Source: Candidatus Woesearchaeota archaeon
GTDB taxonomy: Archaea > Nanobdellota > Nanobdellia > Woesearchaeales > DSVV01
Assembly: GCA_016214075.1 (NCBI GenBank)
Contig: JACRPI010000011.1
Location: 1-57,853 of the forward strand
Direction of reading: 5' to 3'
DNA: 57,853 bases
The notes beneath the pieces were generated by a model. It saw only the letters and a list, made by a program, of their open reading frames with translations. It searched no databases and had not been told where the DNA came from. The translations under genes and the position numbers were made by a program. This document shows, piece after piece, positions 34,303 to 43,415 of this stretch (within the stretch, counting starts at the first letter, position 1; every line of letters begins with the position of its first letter).

Positions 34303-35202
34303 GTGGGATTATTTGATGCGTTTAAGAAGAAGAAAGCAGCAAAACCAGTCCAAGACTTAGAAACACCGCCGATGCCAGAGGCAGTGCAAGGTCCAATGCA
34401 GCCAGCGCCAGGATTTGAAGAGTATACTCCTGCACCACAACAATCGCAAGGATCTTCTCCACAATATCCGCAATTCCCTCCTGCACAACAATTTTCTCAA
34501 CAACCAATGAATTTTCCAATGTCTCAGCAGCGCGCAGTGCCACAGTTTCAGCCAAGTGCGCCGTCCTTTGCGCCAGGGGCACAAATTCCTCCAATCGGAA
34601 TGCCTCCTGGAGCAGACATGAATGCGCAATACGGAGAAGTGCCTGAAGAAATGCCGATGCCAACGCCGCCAGAAGAGATGGCAACACCGCAAGGGCAAGG
34701 ACAACAGCAAAGTGTTTCAGAAATGCCTCAAGTAACGCTCTTTGGTGGCGCACAAGAACCACAACAACCACAATTCAAATTTTATTATGGTCCTGAAAGA
34801 GCAGGGCAAAGCAGCGAGAGCACAGAGCATGGAGAAATTCCTTTTGACGTGACACAGGAATTATTACATCTGCCCCAGATGCATCAAGAAGAGCATCCAG
34901 AACTTCATCCAGAAGAAGAAGAAGAAAAGCCATACCAATTTATGTCGCAAGAGCGTGCAATTCCTCAGCTAAAAAAAGAAAGTTCGCATATTTCCAAGCA
35001 ATTCATTACTGTCGCTACGTTGTATGAAGTAGGCGAGCAGCTCGTGAATATGGGTGAAGATCTTGCGTTGGCGAAAGATACTGCGTTCCGTTTGACAGAT
35101 CTGAATGAGCAGGAAATCGAGCAAATGGTCAAGTGGCAGGCGTTTCAGCAATCAATGGAAATGCGCATTGCGGAAATTGATAAATTATTATTCAAAGCAT
35201 AA
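34303..35202 (+). CDS. Pro/Gln-rich protein with C-terminal coiled coil, GTG start
   Basis: This 299-residue soluble protein starts with GTG after AAAGGGGTG, a good ribosome binding site. Residues 1-20 are a basic helix (GLFDAFKKKKAAKP), then about 20-160 are low-complexity Pro/Gln/Met-rich sequence. A structured C-terminal domain (about 220-299) contains a SKQFITVATLYEVGEQLVNMGED helix and the final predicted coiled coil. I do not recognise it. The next two genes also encode short coiled-coil proteins, so the three may form one cytoplasmic complex. Confidence 0.8.
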   Translation: MGLFDAFKKKKAAKPVQDLETPPMPEAVQGPMQPAPGFEEYTPAPQQSQGSSPQYPQFPPAQQFSQQPMNFPMSQQRAVPQFQPSAPSFAPGAQIPPIGMPPGADMNAQYGEVPEEMPMPTPPEEMATPQGQGQQQSVSEMPQVTLFGGAQEPQQPQFKFYYGPERAGQSSESTEHGEIPFDVTQELLHLPQMHQEEHPELHPEEEEEKPYQFMSQERAIPQLKKESSHISKQFITVATLYEVGEQLVNMGEDLALAKDTAFRLTDLNEQEIEQMVKWQAFQQSMEMRIAEIDKLLFKA

Positions 35203-35216
35203 TCAGGTGAAAATCT

Positions 35217-35444
35217 ATGGCACAAAAACCAGTGTATGTAAAACTTGAAGAGTACAAGAATATCCTTGCGTTAGTGGATACGTTAAAAGCGCAATTAATG
35301 AGCGCGAAAGACACGTTGAATGAAATTAGAAAATTAAAGCAGGAAGAAGATGTAGAGTTAGAAATCTGGCAAACAGTAGTCGCAGAAATAGAAAATAGAA
35401 TTCATTTTATTGATAATACAATAACAGAACCAGAAGAGATGTAA
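35217..35444 (+). CDS. Small coiled-coil protein
   Basis: A 75-residue, almost wholly helical protein (MAQKPVYVKLEEYKNILALV) with heptad-like leucines through residue 60. It is soluble and has no cysteines. Start and spacing fit an operon, with 14 bases from the previous stop and AGGTGAAAATCT as ribosome binding site. The function is unknown. It is probably a partner of the adjacent coiled-coil proteins. Confidence 0.8.
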   Translation: MAQKPVYVKLEEYKNILALVDTLKAQLMSAKDTLNEIRKLKQEEDVELEIWQTVVAEIENRIHFIDNTITEPEEM

Positions 35445-35474
35445 TGTAGAAACATAAATCCTCGAGAGAAAACC

Positions 35475-35825
35475 ATGGCAAAAAAACAAGCAATGAGTGA
35501 AGAATTATTTTTCATCAATGTTCCTGAGCCAAAGGACGTGCGAAAGAATTTGTTAGAGGCGTCGCAGCAGATTTTGGAAGGAATGAAGAGTTATGAAAAA
35601 TACAAGAAGCTCAAAGCAGAAAAGTTGCGCAAAATTGAGCAGTTAAAAACAACGACTGTTCAGATTCGCGAGTTGGCAGGAAAGCTTCGTGCATGTTTGC
35701 CGACAGTGAAAGGCATTCCAGAAAGAGCAAAAGCATCTCCTTTGGCGCATGTGACGCAGATTGAGTTAGAACAATTAAATTCTGAAATTAAAAAGTTGGA
35801 AGAAGAATTACGCGTGTTGAAGTAG
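35475..35825 (+). CDS. Coiled-coil protein of unknown function
   Basis: This 116-residue protein starts MAKKQAMSEELFFINVPEPKDVR. After this short head it is dominated by helical, charged heptad-like sequence. Helices at about 20-65 and 90-116 flank a loop with a single cysteine (LRACLPTVKGIPERAKASP). No family is recognised. It ends the three-gene coiled-coil operon beginning at 34303, before element D. Confidence 0.8.
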   Translation: MAKKQAMSEELFFINVPEPKDVRKNLLEASQQILEGMKSYEKYKKLKAEKLRKIEQLKTTTVQIRELAGKLRACLPTVKGIPERAKASPLAHVTQIELEQLNSEIKKLEEELRVLK

Positions 35826-35879
35826 GTTTTGAGGATTAAATTTTAATCGTTTTCTTTTATAGTGTAATCTTCTTCTCTT

Positions 35880-35975
35880 AATCGCCCTACTGCTTTTTTG
35901 AATCCTCATGTCTTTTTTTATATAAATAAAAAATGGATGGATTCTGATGGAAGTCTTTGCTGAGCGAATATTTTT
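35880..35975 (-). repeat. Dispersed intergenic element, copy D
   Basis: On the minus strand AAAAATATTCGCTCAGCAAAG (35955-35975) comes first and the block GAGGATTCAAAAAAGCAGT then AGGGCGATT (35880-35907) follows. The order is thus reversed compared with copies A and B. The distance between blocks is about 45 bases. It lies in the 233-base gap before the tRNA gene. Nothing else is visible there apart from the tRNA promoter. Confidence 0.6.
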
Positions 35976-36019
35976 CTGCGGTTTGTGGAGTAATCTATTC
36001 AAAGAAAATGAGAGAATAC

Positions 36020-36032
36020 TTTTATAAATTAG
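36020..36032 (+). promoter_or_regulatory. TATA box of the tRNA-Leu gene
   Basis: CTTTTATAAATTA is centred about 33 bases upstream of the mature 5' end at 36059, the expected place for an archaeal tRNA promoter. Confidence 0.6.
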
Positions 36033-36058
36033 TAATTTGTTCTCAATGATTAGATATT

Positions 36059-36142
36059 GCGGATGTGCCGGAGTGGTCAAACGGGACAGTCTCAAGAACT
36101 GTTAGCTTAGTGCTTACGCAGGTTCGAGTCCTGTCATCCGCA
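36059..36142 (+). tRNA. tRNA-Leu (anticodon CAA)
   Basis: The 84-base gene folds with a 7-bp acceptor stem (GCGGATG with CATCCGC) and discriminator A. The anticodon stem is ACAGT/ACTGT with loop CTCAAGA. The anticodon CAA reads TTG leucine codons. The long variable arm (about 12 bases) is the class II form expected for Leu and Ser. The T arm is GCAGG-TTCGAGT-CCTGT. There is no intron and no encoded CCA, so the CCA must be added by the tRNA nucleotidyltransferase. Confidence 0.95.
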
Positions 36143-36163
36143 TTTTATATTTTTTTCAAGAAA

Positions 36164-36898
36164 TTATCTTCTAATTTTAGTATCCTCAAACGCAACAAAC
36201 AATGCTCCTTGGTCACCAGTCACGTATGCGTGCCAGGGATAATGAATAACTCCTTTTTCAACAGTAGAAAAAAGTGGATGTGCATGACCAATCTTCATTG
36301 GAATCCTTTCGTATTCGGTTCCTTCATTTTGTGAATGATATTTCACCATCCAGCCATTGCCGCGAAGTTGCGTGTGCCACTCAACAAATTGTACGTTTGA
36401 ATCTCCAATATTATGTCCTTGATTTTCAGCATGATTGTGAATACCTCCATTTTTGTTTGGTACAAGATACCATAAATTAATGCGAATCCCGTCAACTTCA
36501 ATCTTTGGATCTGTTCGATGACAGCCAGGTGCTGGTTCGATCCATTTCATCTCAAGGCCAGAAAGAGGCTCATACACTTCGCCAGAACTACGTTCATAAC
36601 AGAGAAATGCAAGACTCTCTTCTTCTGCATGAAGAGCAGTGGAAGAATGGTACTGCGCAATATCATATCTTTTTTCAGGAACAGCAGCAAGCATTTGCGC
36701 ACCAATAGAAATGCTTCCGCGAAGCATGTTGACAATCACAGAAAATCCTTTCTCTGTATGATATGTTTTCCCTCGAGCAAGAGCAAGAATCCGCATGTCA
36801 TAACCAGAAGTAATAAAGCCAGGTTTCGAAAACAAAACCCCTGCTTCAGGTGTTTTCCAGTGCATATTATTTGATCCAGTAAGTGGAGGTATTTTCAT
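36164..36898 (-). CDS. Cupin-fold protein
   Basis: The start at 36898 gives 244 residues. A TATA-like TTTTAAAATTTTAA about 25 nt upstream makes a leaderless start at this ATG likely. The longer frame to 36949 has no promoter support. Cupin-type histidines appear as GGIHNHAENQGH near residue 165 and HAHPLF near 215. The beta-rich sequence fits one or two cupin barrels. Substrate and metal are unknown. The gene lies divergent from RNase J with overlapping promoters. Confidence 0.75.
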   Translation of the reverse strand: MKIPPLTGSNNMHWKTPEAGVLFSKPGFITSGYDMRILALARGKTYHTEKGFSVIVNMLRGSISIGAQMLAAVPEKRYDIAQYHSSTALHAEEESLAFLCYERSSGEVYEPLSGLEMKWIEPAPGCHRTDPKIEVDGIRINLWYLVPNKNGGIHNHAENQGHNIGDSNVQFVEWHTQLRGNGWMVKYHSQNEGTEYERIPMKIGHAHPLFSTVEKGVIHYPWHAYVTGDQGALFVAFEDTKIRR

Positions 36899-36986
36899 AA
36901 AGGGAGTAGAGCTTTTCCCTTTTAAAATTTTAACACCCAAATCCCCCACAACCCTTAAAAACCAACCTGCGTTTTACTCTCTAAAT

Positions 36987-38297
36987 ATGATCAAGATACA
37001 TACGATTGGCGGTTATGAAGAAGTAGGCAGAAACATGACTGCGATAGAAGCGGAAGATGAGATTATTATTCTCGATATGGGTCTTCATTTAGAGCCCTAC
37101 ATCAAGCTGCAGGACAAAGAAGGAAAAAACCCCTTGAGTAAAGAAATGCTCATGCAAGTCGGCGCAGTCCCTGATGACAGCAAGTTAGATAAAAGTAAAG
37201 TAGTGGCGATCATCCCATCACACGCGCATCTCGATCATATGGGTGCAATTCCTTATTTAGAAAATAAATACAACGCCACAATTCTTTGCACCCCTTTCGC
37301 AAAAGAAGTGCTGCAAAAAATTACACAGGATCACTACATGAAGATCCAGAACAAAATAAAAACATTGGAAACAGGAAAAATCCACAAAACAAAAAATTTT
37401 GAAATAGAACTCATCCCCGTTACCCATTCTGTCATTCAGACAGTGATCGTCGCAATCACCACAAAACAAGGAACTATCCTCTACGCAAATGATTTTAAAA
37501 TTGACAAAACTCCCACCTTTGGAGAAAAAACAGATATAGTAAAGCTCCAAAAATATAAACCAATTGCGTTAATTTGTGATTGCATTAAAGCAGATCAGGA
37601 AGAACCAACACCATCAGAAGCAAAAGCAAAAGAAATGCTGGAAACAGTGTTTGAAGAAAACGATTTTGAAAATAAAGTAGTAGTCATCTCTACATTCTCT
37701 TCACACATTGCACGTTTACAAACAATCCTCGCGTGCGCAAAAAAAATTAATAGAAAAACAGTCTTCATAGGTCGTTCGTTGGCAAAATATGTGGAAGCCG
37801 CTGCGATTGCAGAAGGCATGACTGATTTTCAAGACGTTGAAATTATAAAGTACGGAGATCAAATCAAAAAAGGATTGAACAAAATTATGGAAAATAAGTA
37901 TAACTATCTTATCGTCGCGACAGGACATCAGGGCGAGCCGAACGCGGTATTAACAAAGCTTGCCATGAATCAACTGCCACTGAGGCTGCTGCCTAACGAT
38001 GTGGTTATTTTCTCATCAACTGTTATTCCAAATGAAGAAAATATTAAGAATAGGTATGTTCTTGAGGAAGAGTTAGAAAGAAAAAAAGTCACTGTTTTCA
38101 GAGACATTCACGTCTCTGGTCATGCAACAAGAAACGATCTCAAAGAATTTATTGGCGCGCTCCATCCAAAGCATCTTATTCCTGCGCATGGACCTTTCGA
38201 AATGCAAAAAAATTTGCTCAGCATCGGAAAAGAACTCAGCTATAGTGATGAATTCCTCCATTATTCGAAAAATGGGACGATGCATGAAATTTCTTAA
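36987..38297 (+). CDS. rnj: Ribonuclease J, archaeal type
   Basis: This is a metallo-beta-lactamase/beta-CASP ribonuclease of 436 residues for 5'-3' RNA turnover. The motif-2 site HAHLDH is at residues 79-84 (His79, His81, Asp83, His84). Further motifs include VTHSV (His about 147), ANDFKID (Asp about 167), the beta-CASP region with FSSH and SGHAT (His about 382), and IPAHG near the end (about 396). It keeps GGYEEVGRNM at the N-terminus, which is typical of archaeal RNase J. A TATA-like CCTTAAAAACC lies about 28 nt upstream, so translation is probably leaderless. Confidence 0.95.
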   Translation: MIKIHTIGGYEEVGRNMTAIEAEDEIIILDMGLHLEPYIKLQDKEGKNPLSKEMLMQVGAVPDDSKLDKSKVVAIIPSHAHLDHMGAIPYLENKYNATILCTPFAKEVLQKITQDHYMKIQNKIKTLETGKIHKTKNFEIELIPVTHSVIQTVIVAITTKQGTILYANDFKIDKTPTFGEKTDIVKLQKYKPIALICDCIKADQEEPTPSEAKAKEMLETVFEENDFENKVVVISTFSSHIARLQTILACAKKINRKTVFIGRSLAKYVEAAAIAEGMTDFQDVEIIKYGDQIKKGLNKIMENKYNYLIVATGHQGEPNAVLTKLAMNQLPLRLLPNDVVIFSSTVIPNEENIKNRYVLEEELERKKVTVFRDIHVSGHATRNDLKEFIGALHPKHLIPAHGPFEMQKNLLSIGKELSYSDEFLHYSKNGTMHEIS

Positions 38298-38370
38298 ACA
38301 AAAATCTTTATAAAGTACCAGAGATTCACTTTTTCAGTAGTACTGAGAATAATATAGAAGAGGGACGACC

Positions 38371-39114
38371 ATGAAATTAACATTAGCAGAACCAAAATAT
38401 CTCAAGGAAAGTATTTCTATTATCAGCGAATTAGTCACAGAAGCGCGTTTCAAAATCACAAAAACAGGAATTGAACTTGTCGCGATGGATCCCGCGAATG
38501 TTGCGATGGTCATCTTTAGGCTTCTCGCAAGTAGCTTCGTGGAATATGAAGTAGAAAAAGATGTTCGTCTTTCTTTGAATCTCAATAATCTCAAACAAGT
38601 GCTCAGGCGTGCGAAACCTAATGATATGATTACATTGGAAGTTGTGGACAACAAGCTTGATGTCACACTGAAGAGCAAAACAAAGAGAACGTTTTCTCTT
38701 CCTATTATTGATGCAGATGAGCGCGAACAAAAAATCCCTGATTTAAATTTCCCATTAACAATTACCACAAATGCAGAGCAGCTTGTGGAAGCGATTGAAG
38801 ACGTGGACATTGTTGGTGAAAGCGTTTCCTTTATTGGAGAAAGCGAGAAGTTTACTGTTTCTGCAGAAGGAGATATGTCTAAAGCGCATATAGAAATTCC
38901 TGCAGATGAAACAACGGTAATTCAGACAACAAAAGCAGAAAGAGTCAAGGCGAAATATTCTGTTGAATATTTGAAGAAAATGATTGCGGCAGGAAAGCTT
39001 GTGCCAAGTGTCTCCATTCAATTCAACAAAGATTACCCTTTGAAGTTGGAGTACAAATTAGTGGATAAACTGATGCTCAGTTTTATTCTTGCGCCTCGTG
39101 TAGAAAATGAATAA
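38371..39114 (+). CDS. pcn: DNA polymerase sliding clamp
   Basis: PCNA of 247 residues, the ring-shaped processivity factor of replication. It starts MKLTLAEPKYLKESISIISELV and has the LVAMDPANVAMV strand (about 36-47), the LSLNLNNLKQVLRRA helix and the C-terminal LKLEYKL...FILAPRVE segment that binds client PIP motifs. Length and motifs are normal. A CTTTATAAAG box at 38306-38315 serves as promoter, and AGAGGGACG precedes the ATG. Its stop overlaps the next gene's start by eight bases (ATGAATAA). Confidence 0.98.
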   Translation: MKLTLAEPKYLKESISIISELVTEARFKITKTGIELVAMDPANVAMVIFRLLASSFVEYEVEKDVRLSLNLNNLKQVLRRAKPNDMITLEVVDNKLDVTLKSKTKRTFSLPIIDADEREQKIPDLNFPLTITTNAEQLVEAIEDVDIVGESVSFIGESEKFTVSAEGDMSKAHIEIPADETTVIQTTKAERVKAKYSVEYLKKMIAAGKLVPSVSIQFNKDYPLKLEYKLVDKLMLSFILAPRVENE

Positions 39115-40312
39115 AGATATTGTACAACATTTTTTTTCAGTGATTGTGGTTCTTGTTTTAGTAGTTGTAGCGCTGACGTTTGTTTCTGCGCAGGAGAATC
39201 AATCCAGTAATGAAACAACGAGCGAAACAGAGTATAATTTTACTATTTCTGAAAATGAAACAAACACAACAGAAGGAAATCAATCCGATATTTTTGAAGA
39301 ACCTAATCTGGCTGAAGAGAGTACAAATACAACAGAAAGCACAAACACAACAATAGAAGAGAGTATCGAAACAAACACAACTGAAATAAATCAAACTCAA
39401 GAAAACGCAACAACTGTTCTTGTTTGTTCAGCGCTCCAGTGTGATGTGGGCTGTACAATCTGTAGTGATGGAAGTTGCTATGCGCCTGAAGAAGAATGTA
39501 CGACAACACTTGTTGTGGAAAAAGTAACGCCAAGTACAATAAAGACAGGAGAACAGCAGCTTAACATCCTTGTAAAAAATACAGGAACAGTTGCACTCTT
39601 TAATGTGGAAGCAGAAGTCAGCGGATATGGTATAACTACTTTGGAAACATTATCGATAGAAGCATTACCTTCTGGAGAAAAGGATTATACATTTACGAAA
39701 GTGCTTGCGGGAAATGCAGGGGTCAATGACATTATTGTAAAAGTATACGCAAATAAAACGCTTGTAACACAAGAAATAGTTTCAATAACAGTAACAGAAG
39801 AAGAACAAGAGGAAGAAGAAATTGTTTTGTTTAATCAGACTGCCGCGCTTGCTGCGTTGAACGAAACAAGGGTAAGGTATAATGCGCTTGAGCTGTTGTA
39901 TTATGAAAAAGAAAAACAAGAGTATCTTGTCTTCGGCATTGACAAAGATTTGCTAGAAATAAAAGAGTATTTACGACAGGCGCAGGTTGCGGTCATTGAG
40001 CAGGATGAAAAAGAATTTCAGAAAAACCTTGCTGCGGCGCAGGCAACGATAGAAAATGTTGCGGCAGAGCTCGAAAGTGCGCAAAAAGAAGATAAAACAT
40101 TCATCGAAATTCTATCGGAAAATCTTGCGTTAATTGGTTCTTTATTTGGCGTTTTGATTAGTGGAGTGACGGTGTGGTCCCTGACAAAAGTGCATTTGAA
40201 ACGGGCGAAAATAGTGAACATTATCAAAGGAAAACAAATAGTTAATGTAGATAGAAATACAGATGTGGAAAATATTGTAGAATCCGACGAAGACAAAACA
40301 AAAGATTTATAA
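39107..40312 (+). CDS. Surface protein with CARDB-like domain and C-terminal anchor
   Basis: This 401-residue protein has a signal peptide (about 1-28) and a very sequon-rich N-terminal stretch (about 30-100, with many N-x-T/S). A CSALQCDVGCTICSDGSC cysteine cluster comes next, then a CARDB-like beta domain (about 140-225, TIKTGEQQLNILVKNTGTV). A helical coiled-coil region is followed by a membrane helix (about 345-365) and a cytoplasmic tail. It begins inside the stop of PCNA, so the two are co-transcribed although unrelated in function. Confidence 0.85.
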   Translation: MNKDIVQHFFSVIVVLVLVVVALTFVSAQENQSSNETTSETEYNFTISENETNTTEGNQSDIFEEPNLAEESTNTTESTNTTIEESIETNTTEINQTQENATTVLVCSALQCDVGCTICSDGSCYAPEEECTTTLVVEKVTPSTIKTGEQQLNILVKNTGTVALFNVEAEVSGYGITTLETLSIEALPSGEKDYTFTKVLAGNAGVNDIIVKVYANKTLVTQEIVSITVTEEEQEEEEIVLFNQTAALAALNETRVRYNALELLYYEKEKQEYLVFGIDKDLLEIKEYLRQAQVAVIEQDEKEFQKNLAAAQATIENVAAELESAQKEDKTFIEILSENLALIGSLFGVLISGVTVWSLTKVHLKRAKIVNIIKGKQIVNVDRNTDVENIVESDEDKTKDL

Positions 40313-40382
40313 AGTAATTTTTCTAGAATTTAAATAATCTCTACCATCAACTAATAGTTGGAGAAAGAGGAAGGGGCGTTAT

Positions 40383-42257
40383 ATGAAAAAGAGGTCTGCA
40401 CTCATAATTCTCGCTCTATTGGTAGTGCTGTCTTCTTTGGTAGTTCGCGCAGCAGAAGAGCATTTATTGCCGCTGCAGGGAACTGCGCGAATTAATGGTG
40501 GACTTCTTTCTGTGGGAAATTTAGATATTTTGATTTATGATGCGGCGAGTGGAGGAAACCTTGTCTACAATTCCTCAACTGATTTTCATGGAGTTATTAG
40601 AAATGGTCGGTATGATATTCTGATTGGGAATGGATCGCAGCCACTTTCTCTTCGCTTTGGTACAAAATATTATATGGATATAACAATGAATAGTACAGAT
40701 CTTGATTTTAATGGAAGTGAGCGTCAAGTCTTTATGAGTACAGTGGGAAATATCTCGTTAACAACACCACTCTCTACATCAAGTAATGATACCGATGACG
40801 CCTTAAACATAAGTAATGGTGGTTCTTTCTTTGGCGGAAATATTTCAATTAATGGAACGGTGAATATAACTGCTGCAACAGGAGATATAAGAACTGCGGG
40901 AAGGATAACGAGTCTCAATACAGATACAGATGACGCGGTGAATTTGACAGCTGGTGGTTTGGTCGCGAAAGGGCAGATCAGTGTGGAAAATTATACTTCT
41001 GCTCCAGCATTCACGGTGAATAATGGTTTCAACATCAGTGGAGCTACGAGCAATCTTGAGACAAATGGATCAGTAATAATTAAGGGTCTCGCACCTTTTG
41101 TATTTAACATAAACAACGGCTTTAACGTCAGTGGCTCCAATGAAGCGTTAACAACAAATGGAAGTATCAGTATCCAGAATCCTTCTCTTAGTCCTGCGTT
41201 TACTCTTAACAATGGTTTCAATATAAGCGGAACAGATGAATCTTTGCGGACAAATGGAACGATCCGTGTAGAACATACAAGCACTAATGCCGCAATCAAC
41301 GTGACAGGAGGCATGGCGGTTATTGGTACTGGTCAGATCTCGTCACAATTTAGTGTAGGAAATAGGGGGTTTACAATAAGTGATTCAGGAACAATAGTAA
41401 CGCAAGCAGTCATTAATGCAGGAGGAGAAATAATTATGAGGAGTAGCGAATCTGTTGCATTCGGTATAAATAGTGGTTTTAACATCAGCGGTACGAATAG
41501 CGCATTACGAACAAATGGAACAATGACTATTCTGAATGCCGATACAGATGACGCGTTGAATATATCTGGTGGTTTAATTATGGGGCAAGGCAGTCCAGGA
41601 TCTCAGTTTAAGATTGCTAATTTGGTGATTAGTGATCTTAACATTATTACCACACAGCCCACTATTACGCAAAATGGTCACATCATAATAAACAGTCTTA
41701 ATGGACCAGCATTGTCTGTTAATTCAGGATTCAACGTGAGTGGAACAACAGGAAATCTCAAAACAAATGGAACAATGACTATCTTAAATACTGATGTTGA
41801 TGATGCATTAAATATTTCAGGTGGTTATTCTGCAAACGTTGGTCAAAACGATTTCATGCAGTTTATCCCCGGAGATGCTAATGCCATCTTTACAGTAAAG
41901 AAAGTTTTCAACATTACTCCTGTTGGAGATATGCGAATAGGTAGTGGTGCTTCTGGAACACTCACTGTTTTAAGCACAGACACAGACGACGCATTAAACG
42001 TTTCAAGTGGGAAGGGTTTCTTTGGAGCAAACGTGACTATTGGAGCAACAGGGAATGCAGATCAACACCATTTAGATATTAATGCGCCTGCAGGAGCTGC
42101 AGCAGCAAATCGATGTGCGTACATCGCCTTAGGAAATGAGACAGGGCAGTTGAATTATTTGTTTATTACAAATACATCATTGAGGATAGCAAGTCTCCCT
42201 CCAATAAATTGTGATAATTCAGAAGGCATATTAGTGGGCTCACAGACAGGAACATAA
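40383..42257 (+). CDS. Secreted repeat protein
   Basis: This 624-residue protein has a signal peptide (1-24) and an N-terminal beta domain (about 25-125). Then come at least six repeats of about 32 residues, of the form NNGFN(I/V)SG...L(R/K/E)TNG(T/S)...I (about 210-470). They alternate with DTDDALN(I/V)S units. The repeats suggest a beta-helix or fibre fold like those of phage tail fibres and adhesins. No C-terminal membrane helix is seen, and a few cysteines occur near the end. It has its own ribosome binding site (AGGAAGGGGCG) and lies upstream of the 42282 gene. Confidence 0.88.
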   Translation: MKKRSALIILALLVVLSSLVVRAAEEHLLPLQGTARINGGLLSVGNLDILIYDAASGGNLVYNSSTDFHGVIRNGRYDILIGNGSQPLSLRFGTKYYMDITMNSTDLDFNGSERQVFMSTVGNISLTTPLSTSSNDTDDALNISNGGSFFGGNISINGTVNITAATGDIRTAGRITSLNTDTDDAVNLTAGGLVAKGQISVENYTSAPAFTVNNGFNISGATSNLETNGSVIIKGLAPFVFNINNGFNVSGSNEALTTNGSISIQNPSLSPAFTLNNGFNISGTDESLRTNGTIRVEHTSTNAAINVTGGMAVIGTGQISSQFSVGNRGFTISDSGTIVTQAVINAGGEIIMRSSESVAFGINSGFNISGTNSALRTNGTMTILNADTDDALNISGGLIMGQGSPGSQFKIANLVISDLNIITTQPTITQNGHIIINSLNGPALSVNSGFNVSGTTGNLKTNGTMTILNTDVDDALNISGGYSANVGQNDFMQFIPGDANAIFTVKKVFNITPVGDMRIGSGASGTLTVLSTDTDDALNVSSGKGFFGANVTIGATGNADQHHLDINAPAGAAAANRCAYIALGNETGQLNYLFITNTSLRIASLPPINCDNSEGILVGSQTGT

Positions 42258-42281
42258 AATCGGCTTAGTCAAAAATGAAAC

Positions 42282-43403
42282 ATGAAAAAAACATCTTTAT
42301 TAGGAATCATTTTTCTTTTTCTTCTAGCTTTTTCTCCAAATGTTTTTGCAATAATTTTTAATGGAACCACCAACACTGATGAGAGGCATGTTTTCAGTAG
42401 TGACAGTGCGTTTGGAAACATTGTGGAAAGGGAAGTGAATTATACTCCTGTAGGAGATGAACCAAGCTGGAGTGCCGTTCTTTTTAGTTGGGGTGGTCCG
42501 CTTGCAAATGCAACAGGGGTGATAGATGTTGCGACAGCAGGATTTGGAGTGAGTGCGGTGGGTGATATTCTTGTTCTGACAATGGGGCCAGAGTTAGAAG
42601 ATGAAGAACCAACAGTAGAAGAAGAAGAAGAAGAGGTTGAAGAAGAAGGAGGAGGTGTTCCTTCATCAGGTGGTGGAGGTGGAGGTTCTTCATCGAGAGA
42701 TACATATGCGCTGATTGTAGGAGACAAACTTACGGTCATCATCAATGGAGAGCCGCACACAATCGAGATTACAGAGGTAAGTGATACATCTGCGGTGCTC
42801 ACAATAGAGTCAACAACAATAGTAGTAGAAATAGAAGAAGGAGAAACAGAAGAGATAGATCTTGATGGAGATGGAGTTGCCGATATGGCAATTACCCTTG
42901 ACAATGTTTCAGAGTTAAGAAAAATAACAATTACTGTAGAAGATCTTACATTACGAGAAGAAGAAACAAGAGAAGAAGCTGAAGAAGAAGAATCCTTCCT
43001 TGCAGAACCACTGGAGAGAATTACGGGCGCAGTCACAGGAATAAATATTGATGCGGAAAAAATAAAAGAAATAAAACAAGAAGTCGAGCAGACAACAAAT
43101 ACATTCATAAAATATATCCTTCTCATAAATCTTGTAGTTGGTGCGATTCTTGGCACAGTTATCGCGGCACGGGAAATGCATAGACGAAGAATCTACAAGT
43201 TTTTCCACCAAAAATCAAAAGAAGACATTGTGCGGGATCAGCTTAAAGAGTTAGAAACATATGTGTACAAGGCATACCAGGAAGGACTTTCATTTGATGA
43301 AATCAAAGAAGCACTTTTGGAAGCAGGGTGGTTAGAGTACGAGATTGATGAAGTCGTGACCAATGTCATGTTTAAGAAAGAGAGCAGTCTTGTAATAAAA
43401 TAA
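42282..43403 (+). CDS. Membrane-anchored exported protein
   Basis: A 373-residue protein with a signal peptide (about 1-23), an acidic/glycine linker (about 105-135) and a small beta domain (about 140-215). An RITGAVTGINI segment (about 243) precedes one membrane helix (about 275-292). The cytoplasmic tail ends with LSFDEIKEALLEAGWLEYEIDEVV, resembling a small helical protein-binding module. I do not recognise the protein as a whole. It is followed by small genes and DagK on the same strand. Confidence 0.83.
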   Translation: MKKTSLLGIIFLFLLAFSPNVFAIIFNGTTNTDERHVFSSDSAFGNIVEREVNYTPVGDEPSWSAVLFSWGGPLANATGVIDVATAGFGVSAVGDILVLTMGPELEDEEPTVEEEEEEVEEEGGGVPSSGGGGGGSSSRDTYALIVGDKLTVIINGEPHTIEITEVSDTSAVLTIESTTIVVEIEEGETEEIDLDGDGVADMAITLDNVSELRKITITVEDLTLREEETREEAEEEESFLAEPLERITGAVTGINIDAEKIKEIKQEVEQTTNTFIKYILLINLVVGAILGTVIAAREMHRRRIYKFFHQKSKEDIVRDQLKELETYVYKAYQEGLSFDEIKEALLEAGWLEYEIDEVVTNVMFKKESSLVIK

Positions 43404-43415
43404 AAGGTAAGTATT

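Noticed and set aside
40383-42257. CRISPR-like array
   Set aside because: Repeated DNA segments here encode the protein repeats NNGFN-SG and TNG, vary in sequence and stay in frame. No regular repeat-spacer pattern exists here or elsewhere in the window.
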